A stretch of DNA of 64,000 nucleotides from Anas platyrhynchos (taxonomy: Eukaryota; Chordata; Aves; Anseriformes; Anatidae), in NCBI RefSeq assembly GCF_047663525.1, contig NC_092606.1:6260501-6324500 (forward strand). The letters are read 5' to 3'. The position numbers were made by a program, and so were the translations under genes. The first letter of the stretch is position 1; every line of letters begins with the position of its first letter. Under the pieces are notes generated by a model. The model saw nothing but the letters and a program-made list of their open reading frames with translations, was not told where the DNA came from and did not search any database. Below are positions 26,201 to 38,079 of this stretch, one piece after another.

Positions 26201-26260
26201 ATTTCCTTCCTGGGTGGCTGCAGGGGTGGGAGCAGGCAGCAAGGAGAGGCAGGGAGCTGC
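20240..26260. other. Non-coding interval
   Basis: No gene is supported. It has a 32/39-bp tandem duplication at 24.5 kb, short A and T runs (20.93, 21.72, 22.0 and 25.65 kb) and AT-rich text at 20.84-21.0 and 21.55-21.66 kb. The remainder is GC-moderate unique sequence with only chance open frames. Confidence 0.55.
24539..24609. repeat. Tandem duplication, 32 and 39 bp copies
   Basis: TCTTGGCATCC, then CTTAA or CTTGG text, then TCTTGGTGGAAGC or GCTTGGTGGAAGC and TCT, occurs twice head to tail (24539-24570 and 24571-24609). The second copy carries a 7-base CTCTCTC-like insertion. This is a recent-looking local slip. Confidence 0.8.
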
Positions 26261-26330
26261 TGGGTGCTACTGGGTGCTACTGGGTGGTACTGGGTGCTAC
26301 TGGGTGCTGCTGGGTGCTGCTGGGGGCTGT
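26261..26330. repeat. 10-bp minisatellite, seven copies
   Basis: TGGGTGCTAC is repeated in exact 10-bp register: TGGGTGCTAC twice, TGGGTGGTAC, TGGGTGCTAC, TGGGTGCTGC twice, then TGGGGGCTGT. The gradient of substitutions toward the 3' end suggests expansion from the 5' side. Only the G-rich strand contains GGG runs every 10 bp. Confidence 0.9.
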
Positions 26331-26604
26331 TGCTGCCTGGGGAGCCGGGGCTGGCAGGAGAACCGCCCGCTGCTCTCGCTGCAGAGCGCAGCGTGGCGGT
26401 GGCTAAGTGCTCACCGAGGAATTGAAGTGCCGGTAATTAATCTTGGGTGCTCGGATAACCAATTAGTCAGGGCAGAGAAGCGGGTGATGTGCAGGATTCG
26501 GCGAGCGGCTGTCAGGGCAGCGCTGGCCGAGGGCTGGCTCCCGAAACCTGAGCAGGATGGGACCGGTCCCTGAGCAAGGCTGCGTCCCCCGGGGTGCTGC
26601 AAGA

Positions 26605-26632
26605 GGGTGGGGAAGGAGGGGATCGGGGAGGG
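26605..26632 (+). other. G-quadruplex motif
   Basis: GGGTGGGG, then AAGGA, GGGG, ATC, GGGG, A, GGG gives five runs of three or more G with loops of at most five bases. It lies 275 bp downstream of the 10-bp G-rich minisatellite. Confidence 0.7.
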
Positions 26633-26739
26633 AAACTGAGGCAAAGCTCAGGTAGAAGGGAAGCTGCCCCAGCCCCACGCTCTGCCCGACGGCTCCGCTC
26701 CCCTGGCCGGGTGCTGCATTAGGAATGCAGACGCCAGCC

Positions 26740-26910
26740 CGTATCAAAAGGCCTTTTCCATTTCTGATTCCTCTAATACAGCTGAGTAAAAGTATTGACA
26801 TGTCAGAATGGTCTTTTATTATGATCCATTTATGCCATTAATGTAATATCCTCCGCTTAGATTGCTTAGTTATGTATTAATATTGGAAGGACGTCGGCGT
26901 TTCTTTTAGT
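26740..26910. other. AT-rich block, candidate conserved non-coding element
   Basis: It starts within GC-rich sequence and contains TCTAATACAGCTGAG (with an E-box), TTATTATGATCC, GCCATTAATGTAATATCC and TATGTATTAATATTGG. There are at least five TAAT/ATTA cores in 170 bp and almost no CpG until its 3' edge. Confidence 0.35.
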
Positions 26911-27627
26911 TCTTCATTGTCTAAAACGAGTCCCAAACTCTCCGTGTGACAGCACTTTGATGGATGGCCATATTTTTAGCTGTGATCATGTCTCGATACT
27001 CCGAAATGAGGGATGTGTTTTTAAAATATTTTACCACGTGCACCCACCTTATTTTTCTTCAGCCCTGTCTTCCCAGTTACCGTCCTGCCTTTATTGCGGA
27101 ATCATTAGTGCTCGTTGCAGGCCTGATGTACGCACACGGCATCATTTGTTTGCTGTTCCCAGCATCACAAGGAATGGAAAAATAAAGCACGGACATGGGG
27201 AACCCGAAATGATCCAGCGGCTGCTTTGCTTTTTAAATAAAAAAAAACCATTTCTATTGAATTGTCTTGCTGAGGCTGCCGGGGCATCATTACGTCCAGC
27301 CCGTCTGAGAGGTCTGGGGGAAGACACCGAGGGCTCAGAACAGAGCTGCAGAAATGAACCTGGAGAAACGCTGTGAAGTGGCAGACCAAAGGGATCTGAC
27401 CCGTCTGATTGATCAAAGACATCGAGAGCCGAGCAAGCTGAAGTGCCAAATACCCTCAACCAGAAGAAACTATGAAAAGCCTTATTAAATCTCCCAGAAA
27501 TGGGACTAAACGAAACCACCACCTGGAAATTTGCCGCAGATCGGGCTTTACCGGAGCAGCGAGGCAGCGTTGGGTGAGCCAGGACCCCCCCAGCCCTCAG
27601 CACAGCTCCCCGGGGCAGCCCAGAAAT

Positions 27628-27659
27628 GGGGGTCCTGGGGGTCTTAGGGGTCCTGGGGG
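27628..27659 (+). other. G-quadruplex motif with repeated TCCT loops
   Basis: Four G runs (5, 5, 4 and 5) are separated by TCCT, TCTTA and TCCT. The GGGGGTCCT unit suggests a short tandem origin. Confidence 0.8.
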
Positions 27660-28189
27660 TGCCCTGTGGCAGGGAAGCAGAACGTGCACGTTTCCAGGCT
27701 CCGCATCGCTGCGCTCAGCTGGGGGCACGCGGAGGGGCTGTCGGCCACTTCGCCTGCGGTGCTGCTGGGGCAGAGGTGCATTAGCCCAACACTAATTAAC
27801 GGGCTTGGGAAAAGTCTCCAGTTCGTGCTGTGTGAGCAGGATCCTTCGTTTAAAGGGTGAAGTGATGCCTGCTCTGCAATGGGGTGCTTGGGGGTTCCCC
27901 GGGTGCTGGGGAAGCCTTCGTCCCCGTGCCAGCGGGGATGCAGCGGGGCTGCCCTCACCCCCACGCCCCACATCGCGGTTTCTGGTCCAGCCCTGGGGTC
28001 CCCTCTTTCTGCCCCTTGCTCCTCTCTCTTCTACAGCAAAATAAAATGTGGAAAATGGATAAAACTGGTGTGGCCCATGGGCAGAGCATCAGTGCTGCCA
28101 GGGAAAGCCCCGCGTGTGGTCCTGCGGTGGCGGCCGCTGCATCTGGCTGCCGAACGGGAGCCCTTCTCCTCTCGAAATGTGATGGATGA

Positions 28190-28580
28190 TCCCAATTATA
28201 TTCTTCCAGCACTGATTTAATGTAATGTTTTATTAATAGCAACAATCAGAGGAAAGCAAACAGCTCATTCTGAACACGCCATTCTCTTTTCTGCTTTTGC
28301 TTTCCCACATTCATACGCGCGCCGAGTCCTTGATGTCACGGCGCTGGGGGTGTCAGGAGGAGGAGGGCGGGAGGAAACGAGAATGCAATTCACTGAACAG
28401 GGAAATAGCTCATTAGTACGCTCTTGACAGAATTAACACAATTGTGACAATATTTTCTTCGCTCATCCTTTACAGATTATTTGGAGGAAAGTGCAAATTA
28501 CTGGTTTGCTTCCTCGGACGGTAAAAGACAACGCGAAAAGGCGAGGAAAAATAAATCTCCTGCAAGGGTTTTGTATTACC
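28190..28580. other. AT-rich block, candidate conserved non-coding element
   Basis: It includes CCAATTATATTC, TTTAATGTAATG, TATTAATAGCAAC, GCTCATTAGTACGC and GAATTAACACAATTGTGAC, with a CpG-rich interruption near 28315-28350. It ends about 150 bp before the satellite-like repeat. Confidence 0.3.
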
Positions 28581-28732
28581 GGTTGTAACACCCTGCCCTT
28601 GTGGAAGGAGCTAATGGAGGAACATGATAAATACATCAGCGGTGCCCCTGGCTGCTCTGCCAGGGGAAACAGGCGCCCTGGTTTGCACTGCACCCCTTAG
28701 GGTTTGGCTGCGGGGTGGCGGTGCCAGGGTAC

Positions 28733-29300
28733 AACTGAGACGCGTACGGAGACGAATTTAAAATAGGACCCGAACCTTTACTCCCCAGGGGAGGCTTTTC
28801 GCTTTTGTACACGCATATGGATAACCCTGTGTGGATACACAGCCTTTGGGTACACCTGAACTCCCCAGGGGAGCCTTTACGCAGCCCCACATGCAACTGA
28901 CTCTGTATTCGCTCTTTCCAAACAACCCTAAACATATCCCTACCCGAACACCGAGAAAATTTCAAATAAGACCCCAGAAAACGCGTACAAAGCCCCTTTC
29001 TCCCATCAAAAAAAGCCCCCATCGGAAGCCTTTGGGTACACCTGAACTCCCCAGGGGAGCCTTTACAGGGCCCCATATGAACTCGGACTCTGTGTCTATG
29101 GTCTTTCCGAACAACCCCAAACGTAACCCTAACCGGAACACTGAGACGAGTTTTAAATTGGTTTTAAATACCCCAGAAAACTCGTACGGAGCCCCTTTCT
29201 GACATAACTGGTTAGGGTTACGTTTAGGGTTGTTCAGAAAGAGCGAAGACACAGAGTCCAGTTGCATGTGGGGTTGCGTAAAGGCTCCCCTGGGGAGTGC
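28733..29300. repeat. Satellite-like repeat, about 186-bp unit, with an inverted copy
   Basis: A 13-bp palindrome, CTCCCCAGGGGAG, marks each copy at 28781, 28861 and 29047; its reverse-strand counterpart CTCCCCTGGGGAG lies at 29285. Copies at 28841 and 29027 are direct repeats 186 bp apart, sharing the 34-bp block that begins AGCCTTTGGGTACACCTG plus CTCTTTCC and ACAACC blocks. A partial, rearranged copy lies at 28738-28800. After 29210 the unit turns over. Each unit contains AACCCTAAACNTANCCCTA-type words, and the inverted copy carries GGTTAGGG and TTTAGGG, so it is telomere-like without being a pure TTAGGG array. I do not recognise a named repeat family. Confidence 0.8.
29047..29297. repeat. 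Large inverted repeat, two arms of about 90 bp
   Basis: The left arm, 29047-29135, and the right arm, 29209-29297, are reverse complements of each other at about 85% identity by eye, with a loop of about 73 bp. The innermost matched block is the CCCTAACC/GGTTAGGG end and the outermost is the 13-bp palindrome. A transcript across it would fold into a long hairpin. The right arm resembles the unit at 28861 (about 90%) more closely than its partner arm, so it probably arose by inversion of a unit from the array. Confidence 0.75.
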
Positions 29301-29559
29301 TGGTGGGGAAGGGGAGTGTCAGAGAAAACACAAAAACAAAGGGGGAAAAAAAAAGAGGGAAAAAAAAAAAGGAGAGAAGGAGGGCACGCTGCCCTCCCCT
29401 CTGACCCTGCAAGAGCCATTCGGTTCGAAAGCATCACTCTGCTCCACACTCAAAAACAGCACAGGGCAAAAGTGACCGAGGTGTCCTCATGTCACACCGT
29501 GCCATGTGCCAACGCTGAATCCATCCTCTGGGTTCCTCCGCTCCCCGAATCCTCCCTTC

Positions 29560-29880
29560 ATTAGCAGCTCTCCATCATCTCCCTGTTTGCTTTTGTATTT
29601 GGAAGCTCGTTTGCGTATTTATTCATTCGATTGCCTGCTTTAATAACAATACAAAGCCCCCTGGGCCAGTGGTGATAAACTCCACGGACACGAGCTGTAG
29701 ATAGTTTGTTATTCCAGTTTTTGCTCCTGGCTCCAACATGGAATTTAAAGTTCGTTTCAATCCAAGGCGCTCTATATTGTGGCTAAATGATTTCTTCCCC
29801 CCCTCAGAGCATCATTAATCAGGCAGACGATCTAGCATCTCTCTCCCTTCCTCAATCTCTTTTGGCAAAGTCTTAAAAGA
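29560..29880. other. AT-rich block, candidate conserved non-coding element
   Basis: It includes CGTATTTATTCATTCG, CTTTAATAACAATAC (a SOX-like ACAAT), CATCATTAATCAGG and TTATTCC words in otherwise non-repetitive sequence, directly after the satellite-like repeat region. Confidence 0.3.
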
Positions 29881-32800
29881 AGGGGAGCGGGGGGGAAGGA
29901 GAAGGGAGAGAAAGATTAAATGGAGCAGGTGTCACATTTATCTTATTTCCAGTGCAAATACAATCAACAAGTGCCAGGCTAAAAACCAGACCCTAAACAA
30001 AACCTGCAAAACGTTCTCTAAAAAAATGATTCTTGGCTCTCCTCTGTTTGTTTTTAATTTGCAGCCATCCTCTGAATACTTCTGCCAAGCAAAAACTGCG
30101 TAGGGAATGAGCTCATTGGAGCTGGCTCCGCGGGGAGGGTTCTGCAGCCAGGGGCCCTGTGATGTTTTGGGTCCATCTCCTTCCTTCTCCCGGTCACTGT
30201 CTCCCAGCCATCACCCCAAAACCACCCAATATCCCTTCCCAGAAGGAAACTGAGCAAGCACAAGGCAGGATTTCGCTGTTAAACCTCTGCTCAATGCTGG
30301 CTCTCCAGCAGCCGAGTTAGGCAGGCATCTGTAGATGCAAATCCCAAAATACCCCCTACCTGGGTATTATTTTATTCCCAAAATGTATTTTAGGATTTGG
30401 AACCTCCTTGCTCTGTGTGCATGCTTCATACGGTGACCATGGATGGACTCAGCCCTGGCCAGAGGCTGCTGCTGGGTCCCTTGGTGGGGAGATGCCCCAT
30501 GAATTCCCTCTCAAAAATTCAAGATTTTAACAAAGAAAGCCTTTTACAAAACGTTTCCACTTTCTACGGAGGGGATAAAGAAAAAAAAAAAAGAATTCAA
30601 AACACATTAACAGGCAAAGAAAACCGTGAAAGCTCTTCCCCGAGTCAAAATATTTGAGTCAGTGCTAAAAACTGCGACAGAAATGGCTCGCGCAGCTCTC
30701 GCTCAGCCTGGCATCGTCTCGAACCGCTGCAGCGCCCCACGAAATAATCACATTGCCTCCTGTGCCCAGTTCCTGGGCCAGATTGCCTCTGCTGTGACCC
30801 CCTGGTCTTTTATAAAAATATCTGATATGGTATATATATACCCAGTAGTAGCGCATATAGTCCTGCTGGAGGCTCTGCTGGGGAATGTCGATGCCGCCAG
30901 CCCCCAGCAGACCCCATGTACAAAGCTCTCCTAAATGTGATAGGGAAAATACGTTCTTCTCATCTCTATTTCTTTAAAGGATTCTGAGGGCAGCGCGTGC
31001 CCTCACACAGCAAAGTGCCATCCCTACAGCACGACGCCTTGCCTCCTTGGCATTTATTTTTAATAACTCGGCTACACGCAGCGCAGAGGAGCACAGCATC
31101 ACCCACTCCTCTCCTGCAGGATGCTGCCAAGCCCAGGGGTGGCACCGTCCCCAGCCCAGCCTGGGGTGGCTGCCAACAGCACGGACATTGCATTCGCCAC
31201 CCCCTTGGCACGGCCGTACAGCCCGGCACAGAGCACGGTGAGCTACAGGGGCATTAAAATGATTTTAACCTCGCCGCAGGGCACGGAGTGAATTTCCAGG
31301 AAACCTCTCAGAGGAGCAGAACAGTGCCCCCGAAGCGTACATAACCCAAATGCAATAGGCTCCTTGGTGCGGGCAGGAGAAACGAGCCCAGTGTCAGGCG
31401 GCACGATGTGCAGCACTGGGGGCAATGGGGCAGCCCGAAATGGCTGGGGTCGGGTGCCAAGGGAACACGTGGGGCACGGCTCAGCCCTGCGGTGCTGCTG
31501 CAGGATGTCTGCAGCAACACGTGGCTTCGGTCCTGGGCCAGTTTGTTAAACGATCAGAGTCATTACTGTCCCTGCGCTGCTCTGGTGGTGCAAAACGGCC
31601 TTTTTTTTTTAATTATTTTTTTTTCTAACATTGGAAATTGCCAGATGTTGCAGGAGGGGGAAACCCAGCCTGTGTGCGAGCCATGGAGCTGCTGCCACGC
31701 ACACCCTGGGCTCAGCAGGAGCAGCTTGTTGTGCTCAGCCCTGCCACGACCCCACGGCGCTGGCTGTCGTGTGTCACCGAGCTACAGGGACAGGGGCACG
31801 GGGACCAAGCGGGGCTCTGCAAGGCTGAGCAAGGGCTCGGAAAGGTTTCTGTGTCTTATTCATGTGCCTTGTCTGGGGATGCAGGGTTTTGGCCAAGAGT
31901 TGGGGGGAATTGAAAGGGAAAAGGTGCCAGTGCCCAGGCACAGCACGTGGGGCTTTATCGGGGCAGAAGCAGGGGACTTTGGGGCTGCCCTGGGCTATAG
32001 GGAGGCAGCAGCTCCCCGACCCATCTGTGTTTTGGGGCTGTCACCCTCCTCCAGGCACCTGTGAGGTGTGAGGACTCAATTTGGTAGCCGAGAGGATGAG
32101 AGGATCGAGTTGATGGTTGCTGAGACTGTGCAACTCCTGGCACTGGTGTAGGACACAAAAGGGAAGGAGGGGAAAAAGGGCCACTGATGCCCTAAGTGCC
32201 TTATTGATTTAGCTGATGCCAGCAGATCTACACAGCCCATAAACTGTATGATTGCATTTACAGTTATGTTCCTACTAAGCGAGAGGCAAGGCGGAGATTA
32301 ATCACAAGAAGGAGGAGGAGGAAGGTTGCACGGGGACTCTAAATCCGACGGAGCTAATAAAAGCGAGCGGGGAGGAAGCCCTGCCCCACCGCCAGCCCCA
32401 TCCCCTCAGCTCCTCCAGGAGATGCCGGCGGGACCCCTGCCTAAATCAATGTCTCGGTCAAAAGCTTTCTTCTTTTCCTTCCCATCCTTCTGTCCTTCCA
32501 CTTACTGACACAGGGAAAGGCTGGGATGTTGTTCCTGCTTGCTTTCTCTTCCCCGGGCCATGGAGCTGATTAGGAGGAGAGCAGAAACTCCTGACTCCTC
32601 CTGCGAGGTCTGGCAGCCTCATCCTGCCTTCTGCATGGCCTCAGAGACCAGAACAGGCAGAAATGCAATTGCTAGTTGGTGATTTTGGGGGTGTATTTAC
32701 TGGATGTGGTTAGCTTTGGCTCCATTTGGCTGGGAAAGGCTCAGCTCCGCTGCAGCCTCCATCCCCCCCCCTCAGAGCCCTCACAAAGAGGCCACTTCTC

Positions 32801-34199
32801 CAAAGTCAAAATGCTCCTTTCAGGGGAGGGAGAGGACTTAATAGGAGAAGCGGCAGGAGAAGCAAAGTGCTTTTATTGCAAAGGATGTTAATTGCTTGAT
32901 GAACTCTCACCGTGCAGTGCGGCTGGAAAGCAGCTGCGTCCCCAGGGAGATGTTTGTCCCCACAAATGGGACTGGGTGGGGGGGAGAAGTCAGGGGGGAT
33001 AAATGTGGAAACGTGGAAATGCCCCGGTGCTGCTGTCACCCACCAGCCCTTCCCGCACGAGCTGAGCACTGTGGTTTGCTCACCATTTGCCCTCACACTG
33101 CCAGGATTTGGGTGGAAATCACCACTCGTTGGCTGCATGGAGGCAGCCTCCCTTTCCCCACCGTGGCCGTGCTAAAACAGGAGCACGAAACAACCCTGAT
33201 GAGGATAACCCAAGCCATTCAGTTAAATTCTGGGCCAGGAGATGCCCTGTTGGATTTGGGGGAGAAAACAACACATGAGGACCATGAACACACACAACTT
33301 TAACAGCTAAATTCAGCAACCTGGGGGAATCATGCCGAGGTGACCAGGTTTGGGGTCTGTCCTTCCAAAATTTGGCTTCACCTTCACCCGTGCTGTGGTT
33401 CCTGGCACGAACGAGCCCACTCTGGCTGCTGATAGCTCCCCGATGGAGTTATGAACGGCCGCGTGTGGAAGCTATGAAGGGTGTGAAGGCAACGGAGCAG
33501 GAGAATTATGTAGAAAATAAAGGTAGTTACAGTTGCTTCAAAACATTTTCTCAGCTAGGGCTCGGGGTTTTTAATCAACTTTCTTTTTTTTTTTTTTATT
33601 GCAGGTTCTCCTTTCTGCCAAACATTTGCAGAGGGAAAGAGAAAATAAAGAAAAGAGAGAAAAACAGTTTTAGCTGCCAATCTGTTGCTTGCAAAGCCAT
33701 GAAAAGCACCCTGAGAGAGACGAGCACATGTCATAAAAAAAAGAAAAAGGACTTTGTGCATCCTATATGCCAAAAAACCTTCCTAGACCCTTCCCTGCTG
33801 GGACCTCCCCAATGAAATTGGCATTCCTCCCCCTTCGCCTTTGAATTCTTAGAGAAATCTGTGATTTCTACGCTTTGCCCTGCAGCACAGGGCAGGAAAT
33901 CCAGGTCTGTGACTTGTCACCGAGCTGCCGGGGGACACACGGCGGTGTCTGAGACACCTGAACACACCCTCTGCTCGGTTTTACTAGGCCAGAGAGCCGG
34001 GAAGGAGCTGAGCCGAGCACGTGGGAGTCTCCTCCCCGAGGCCACATGAGCAGAAGAGCGAAGATAAGGATATATGTGTGTGCTCGTCAAGCTAATCGAG
34101 GCTCGGAGAAAGAAGAGCTGTGCCAGCCTTCCGCTGCTCCACCATGCAGGGAAAGAGAATTAGAGGGGCAATGAGGAGACAAACGGAGAGAAACATCCT

Positions 34200-34390
34200 C
34201 TAAAGCTTGTTTTTAAGACATGCCTTCCACCCTAGGGCTTGTTTTAACAGCCCATGCTGAACACTAGCTACGGCCCCTTTTATTTACGATGATTATTACG
34301 GGCTGCTGCAAGGTCCCCTGGGTCCCGGAGAGGCAGCGCCGGCTGCTATTAAGGCATTTTGTCTTTCTCTAAAATCACATAAAGACCTTC
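34200..34390. other. AT-rich block, candidate conserved non-coding element
   Basis: It contains TTTTATTTACGATGATTATTACGG, GCTATTAAGGC and AAAATCACATAAAG, alternating AT-rich cores with GC-rich spacers. No frame carries codon bias and no repeat is recognised. Confidence 0.3.
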
Positions 34391-35244
34391 CCCGTGCTCC
34401 TCCCGCTGGGCAATAAAAAGCCAAAGACAATCCGTGGCTGGGCTGGCTGCTCTCTCCCCGGATGGGCAAAGTGCCTCGTTAGGCACAACGAAGCACTCTC
34501 CTTCACCCCAGGATATCTGCCAGGGCCAGGATCACGTCTGCGGGATGGGAGCAGCTCGGGATGTATCCCCACTGCACAGAAAACAGCAGAAAGTGGGGAA
34601 TCCGCGCTGCCCGGGGTGCCCAGGCTTGGCTCTGCTCCTGGGGCAGGAGCCGAGCACATCCAAGCCAGCCAAGAAGTAGTTTGGAAAATGAATCAGTCCA
34701 ATTGAAATGGGTTTGATTGAGGATTGAAAGCCACAATCCAGCAAGCCCTGGAAAATGTAATAATCTAAAACCCTATTCATTTTTCATGTTCTTTCTGCCT
34801 TTTTTTTTTTTTTCGAGGTGGCCTCATGCCATGTATTTGCACACAAACGCTTCAGCTTGCTTGCAGCTGACCCGGTGCACTGGGTCCGGGATGGTTTGGA
34901 GGCGGTGAGACCCCACTGTCAGGGCTGGACAACGGAGAGGAGCAAGGTGAACATCAGACAACACCTACATGACCCTGAAAATTGTCTTCTAATGTGGTTG
35001 ATAGCTCTGAAACAAAGGGTACGTTTGGTGTCCAGAAAGTCCTGAACGCAAACAGCCCTTTAGTGCAGCAACTAAACCCAGATGTCACACGTGGTGAGAG
35101 CCCAACGCCAGCGATGGATGGCTTGGGGTGGTTTTGATGCAATTTCAAGATTCAGTCCAAAGCTACCTATCAAGCATTTTGCCAGTGGATTGGCCATTTA
35201 ATTAGCAATTGTAGTAAGCTTAAGTTGCAAGTGGTGCCGTCAGT

Positions 35245-35322
35245 GTGAAAATATTTCTGTTTTCAACAGATCTATTTTGATTTTTTGGTTCCAAAGTGAA
35301 AATATCTCTATTTGTTCAACAT
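35245..35322. repeat. Imperfect direct repeat, 51-bp spacing
   Basis: GTGAAAATATTTCTGTTTTC at 35245 and GTGAAAATATCTCTATTTG at 35296 are followed by TTCAACA-like ends, in an AT-rich stretch. This may be internal structure of an unrecognised old repeat covering about 35.2-35.5 kb. Confidence 0.5.
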
Positions 35323-38079
35323 TTGTTGTTGGTCTGGTTCTTGGGGATTTTTTTTCTGATACAGCGTCAACATTTCTCATGTGGGAAAAAAAAACAACAT
35401 AGTTTAGTTTAAAAAAAGACCAATTTTCTGCCAGTAGCATCGATGGAAATGTTTCAAATAGGCCTCTGATGAAGTAATCTGAACATATGCCATCAGACCC
35501 AAGATCTGACCTCTTCTAATAGTCCTTGTTGGATTGGTTTCCTCGGGAAATGCGGCTGTAAAATCACACCTTCCAAGTGTCTATTTCTCACCTTTCTACT
35601 ATGAAACTTTGGCATACCTGGGCAGATTTCAAGCACAGATGGAATGAGATCTTGGAGATAATTGGGTTGTGACAAACTTCTCAAAAATAACAGTCCAGAT
35701 TCAGTTATATTTGGTTTTCTAACTGAAGAAAAGGTGGTAAGCAGTGGGAGTTTGGCTCTTATTAGGCACAAGAGAATCCCGGGTGGACAAAAGCTTCTCA
35801 ATTTTCCCAGCTGGAGGGCAGCCACCAGCTGGGGTTGGCACCTTTCTGGCCTGCAAGTCAACCAGCGGAGCTCTGATGTGCTTTGAGCAGAAGCAACCTT
35901 TTTCCCCTGCCTTGTCTAAAGGGCTTTGTTGCTGCTTCCCTGGAGTAACTGCTGTGGCAGCTTGCCATGTGTGGCCTCTGCCAGGCCAGCCTCAAAAGCT
36001 CCACGAGATGAGGATAAAGCAAGCCATCAATCCTCAGCCCCGGGCAGGACACCGCTCTCTGTCGGGTTTTTAGTTTGGATGTTCTCCTGCAGGACCACGG
36101 GGCTGGTGTTCGCAGTGGTGCTACATCACACCGTGTTTGCCCCGGGACCTCTCGGTGTTCCCAGAATTTTGGGCACAAGATGGATCAAACCTGGCTGTGG
36201 CCATAGGGCCCCTGAGCTTCTGTCACCGTGTTGGGTCTCTCCAGCCTTTATTAGAGATGTTTATTTATGTCCTTCTCTGCCCTGAGCGCCTTTCTGAAGT
36301 GTCTTTGTTATCTCCAGCAGCTCCTGTTAAATCCAGAAGACAAAGCGTTAGTCCTCTCCATGAGGGTTTTTTATTTTTAATAAAACTTGCTTGTGCTCTT
36401 CCCCGAGGGACTTGTTGAAGTTGCGAAAGTCAAAGATAAAATGTTCTAGCTGCTGTCTCCTGGAGAGTGATGCTGTGTTTTCCCATGAAACTCTTTTAAT
36501 GAACATCTGTAAAGGGCAGAGAGAGGGCCAAGGCACAATCTGTGGTCCAAGTACCTCTGAACCCTGCAGATGTCATCAGCTGCATCCAGCTCCATTCATT
36601 CTGGCTCTTCCAAAATGGTCTCTACTGGGCTGAAAAATGAAAAAACTTGAAAGGGAACAACTTCAAAAGGGGAGGAAAAACAAAACCCATTTTCCCTCCC
36701 AGTCTAAGCTTTATGGCTGTCTCACAGCTCTCTGCCAGATCTCAGGATCTTCCTGGAGCCACAAGAAGAGGTTCAGCCCCATCCGAGGGACAAGCTGATG
36801 GTGCCAAGGCTGTAAAAGTTACTTTTCTGCCAGGCAAGAGGCAAGTTCTCTGCACCTACAATGCCGTTAAACAACATCGTCTGCATAGAGAAGCCCAGGG
36901 GCGGCTTAGTTCTTGGTTACTCATCAAGGCTAATGAGCTGATGCACATGCTGGGCTAATGAGGTTGCACTTCGCTGGTCCCAGAGCAAGCAGCTGCGGTG
37001 GGCTCTGCCCTGGGCTGCACCGTGCGGGAGGCAGGGAGATGCTCCCAGTCTGGGCCTCCCTCACCCATCGCTCTGACAGGGAGAAAATGCATTTCATCCT
37101 CATCAAACACTTGGCAGGAAATGTCGGCTTGATGGCAACACAGAAAAATCAAAAACAGAAAAACAATGAATACAAGGAAGCACTGGTTTCTTTCGGATGG
37201 CTTGAACTGTCAACATTTTCTGGGCTGAAAGTTGACTTTTTATTGTGTTTTTTTTTTTTTTTAAGCTCCTCTTCCACTGACACTAAGCAACACCCCATTT
37301 AAACACCTTTCTACCAGCATCTAGGAGGACATGCTGTGGGTAGCAGGCTTGATGTTGTTTGGGCACAAAATTACATCCCTGGCGCCTGTGTGGGGACACG
37401 TTCCCATGACAGGGGCTGGCCGTGGTGTGGTGGGGATGTGGTGGCGAGGGGCAGAGGAGCCTCCAGCAAACACTGACCCCTGTGGGAGGACAGGAGGTCT
37501 GGAGCCTCAATCCTCCCCACAGGTGCCTGCTGTGTTGTTGGCTGGTCCTCAGGGAGCCAGCCTGACCCCAAAGCGTTCATCAGTGGAGAGGAGGGCTGGT
37601 AATGAAGAAAATTGCATTTTCTATAGAAAACAGTACTTTACACATGGACGTAAACTTAAAGCCGGCTCCAGCTTTCTATTGAAGGAGAAGCGCTGATAGG
37701 AAGCTTTACTTGACCCACACCAACCTTCACACAGGATCCAGCCCTAAATTATAACGCTGCCGGGATTTCCCATTCAGCTTTGAACAAGTTTGTCCTGATC
37801 ACAGGAGCCAGCGCAGAGGCTGGGCAGAGAAATGGCTTTCTTGGCACCCAGATCTCCTCGCTGATTATTATTCTGGTCATTCACCCTCTTTCTCTCTCAA
37901 TCTTGAGGAAGAAGAAGTGATTTTCTGAGTTGGAATTTGGATGTATTCCCAGCTCTGTTTTTTTTCTTTTTTTTTTTTCCCTCCTGTTAATTAAAACTAA
38001 TAAATCTGCTCAGCAGAGTTTGCAGAGCAGGGGGACAAGGTACAGTTATCTTGACACAGCAAGGCCATCTCGCTCCTTC

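Noticed and set aside
29211..29240. Interstitial telomere array
   Set aside because: Only two TTAGGG words embedded in the 186-bp unit; there is no tandem TTAGGG run, so it is telomere-like text inside another repeat.
32344..32375. TATA-like AATAAAAGCGAGCGG as a promoter
   Set aside because: No CpG island, initiator or downstream coding exon; a single AT-rich word is not enough.
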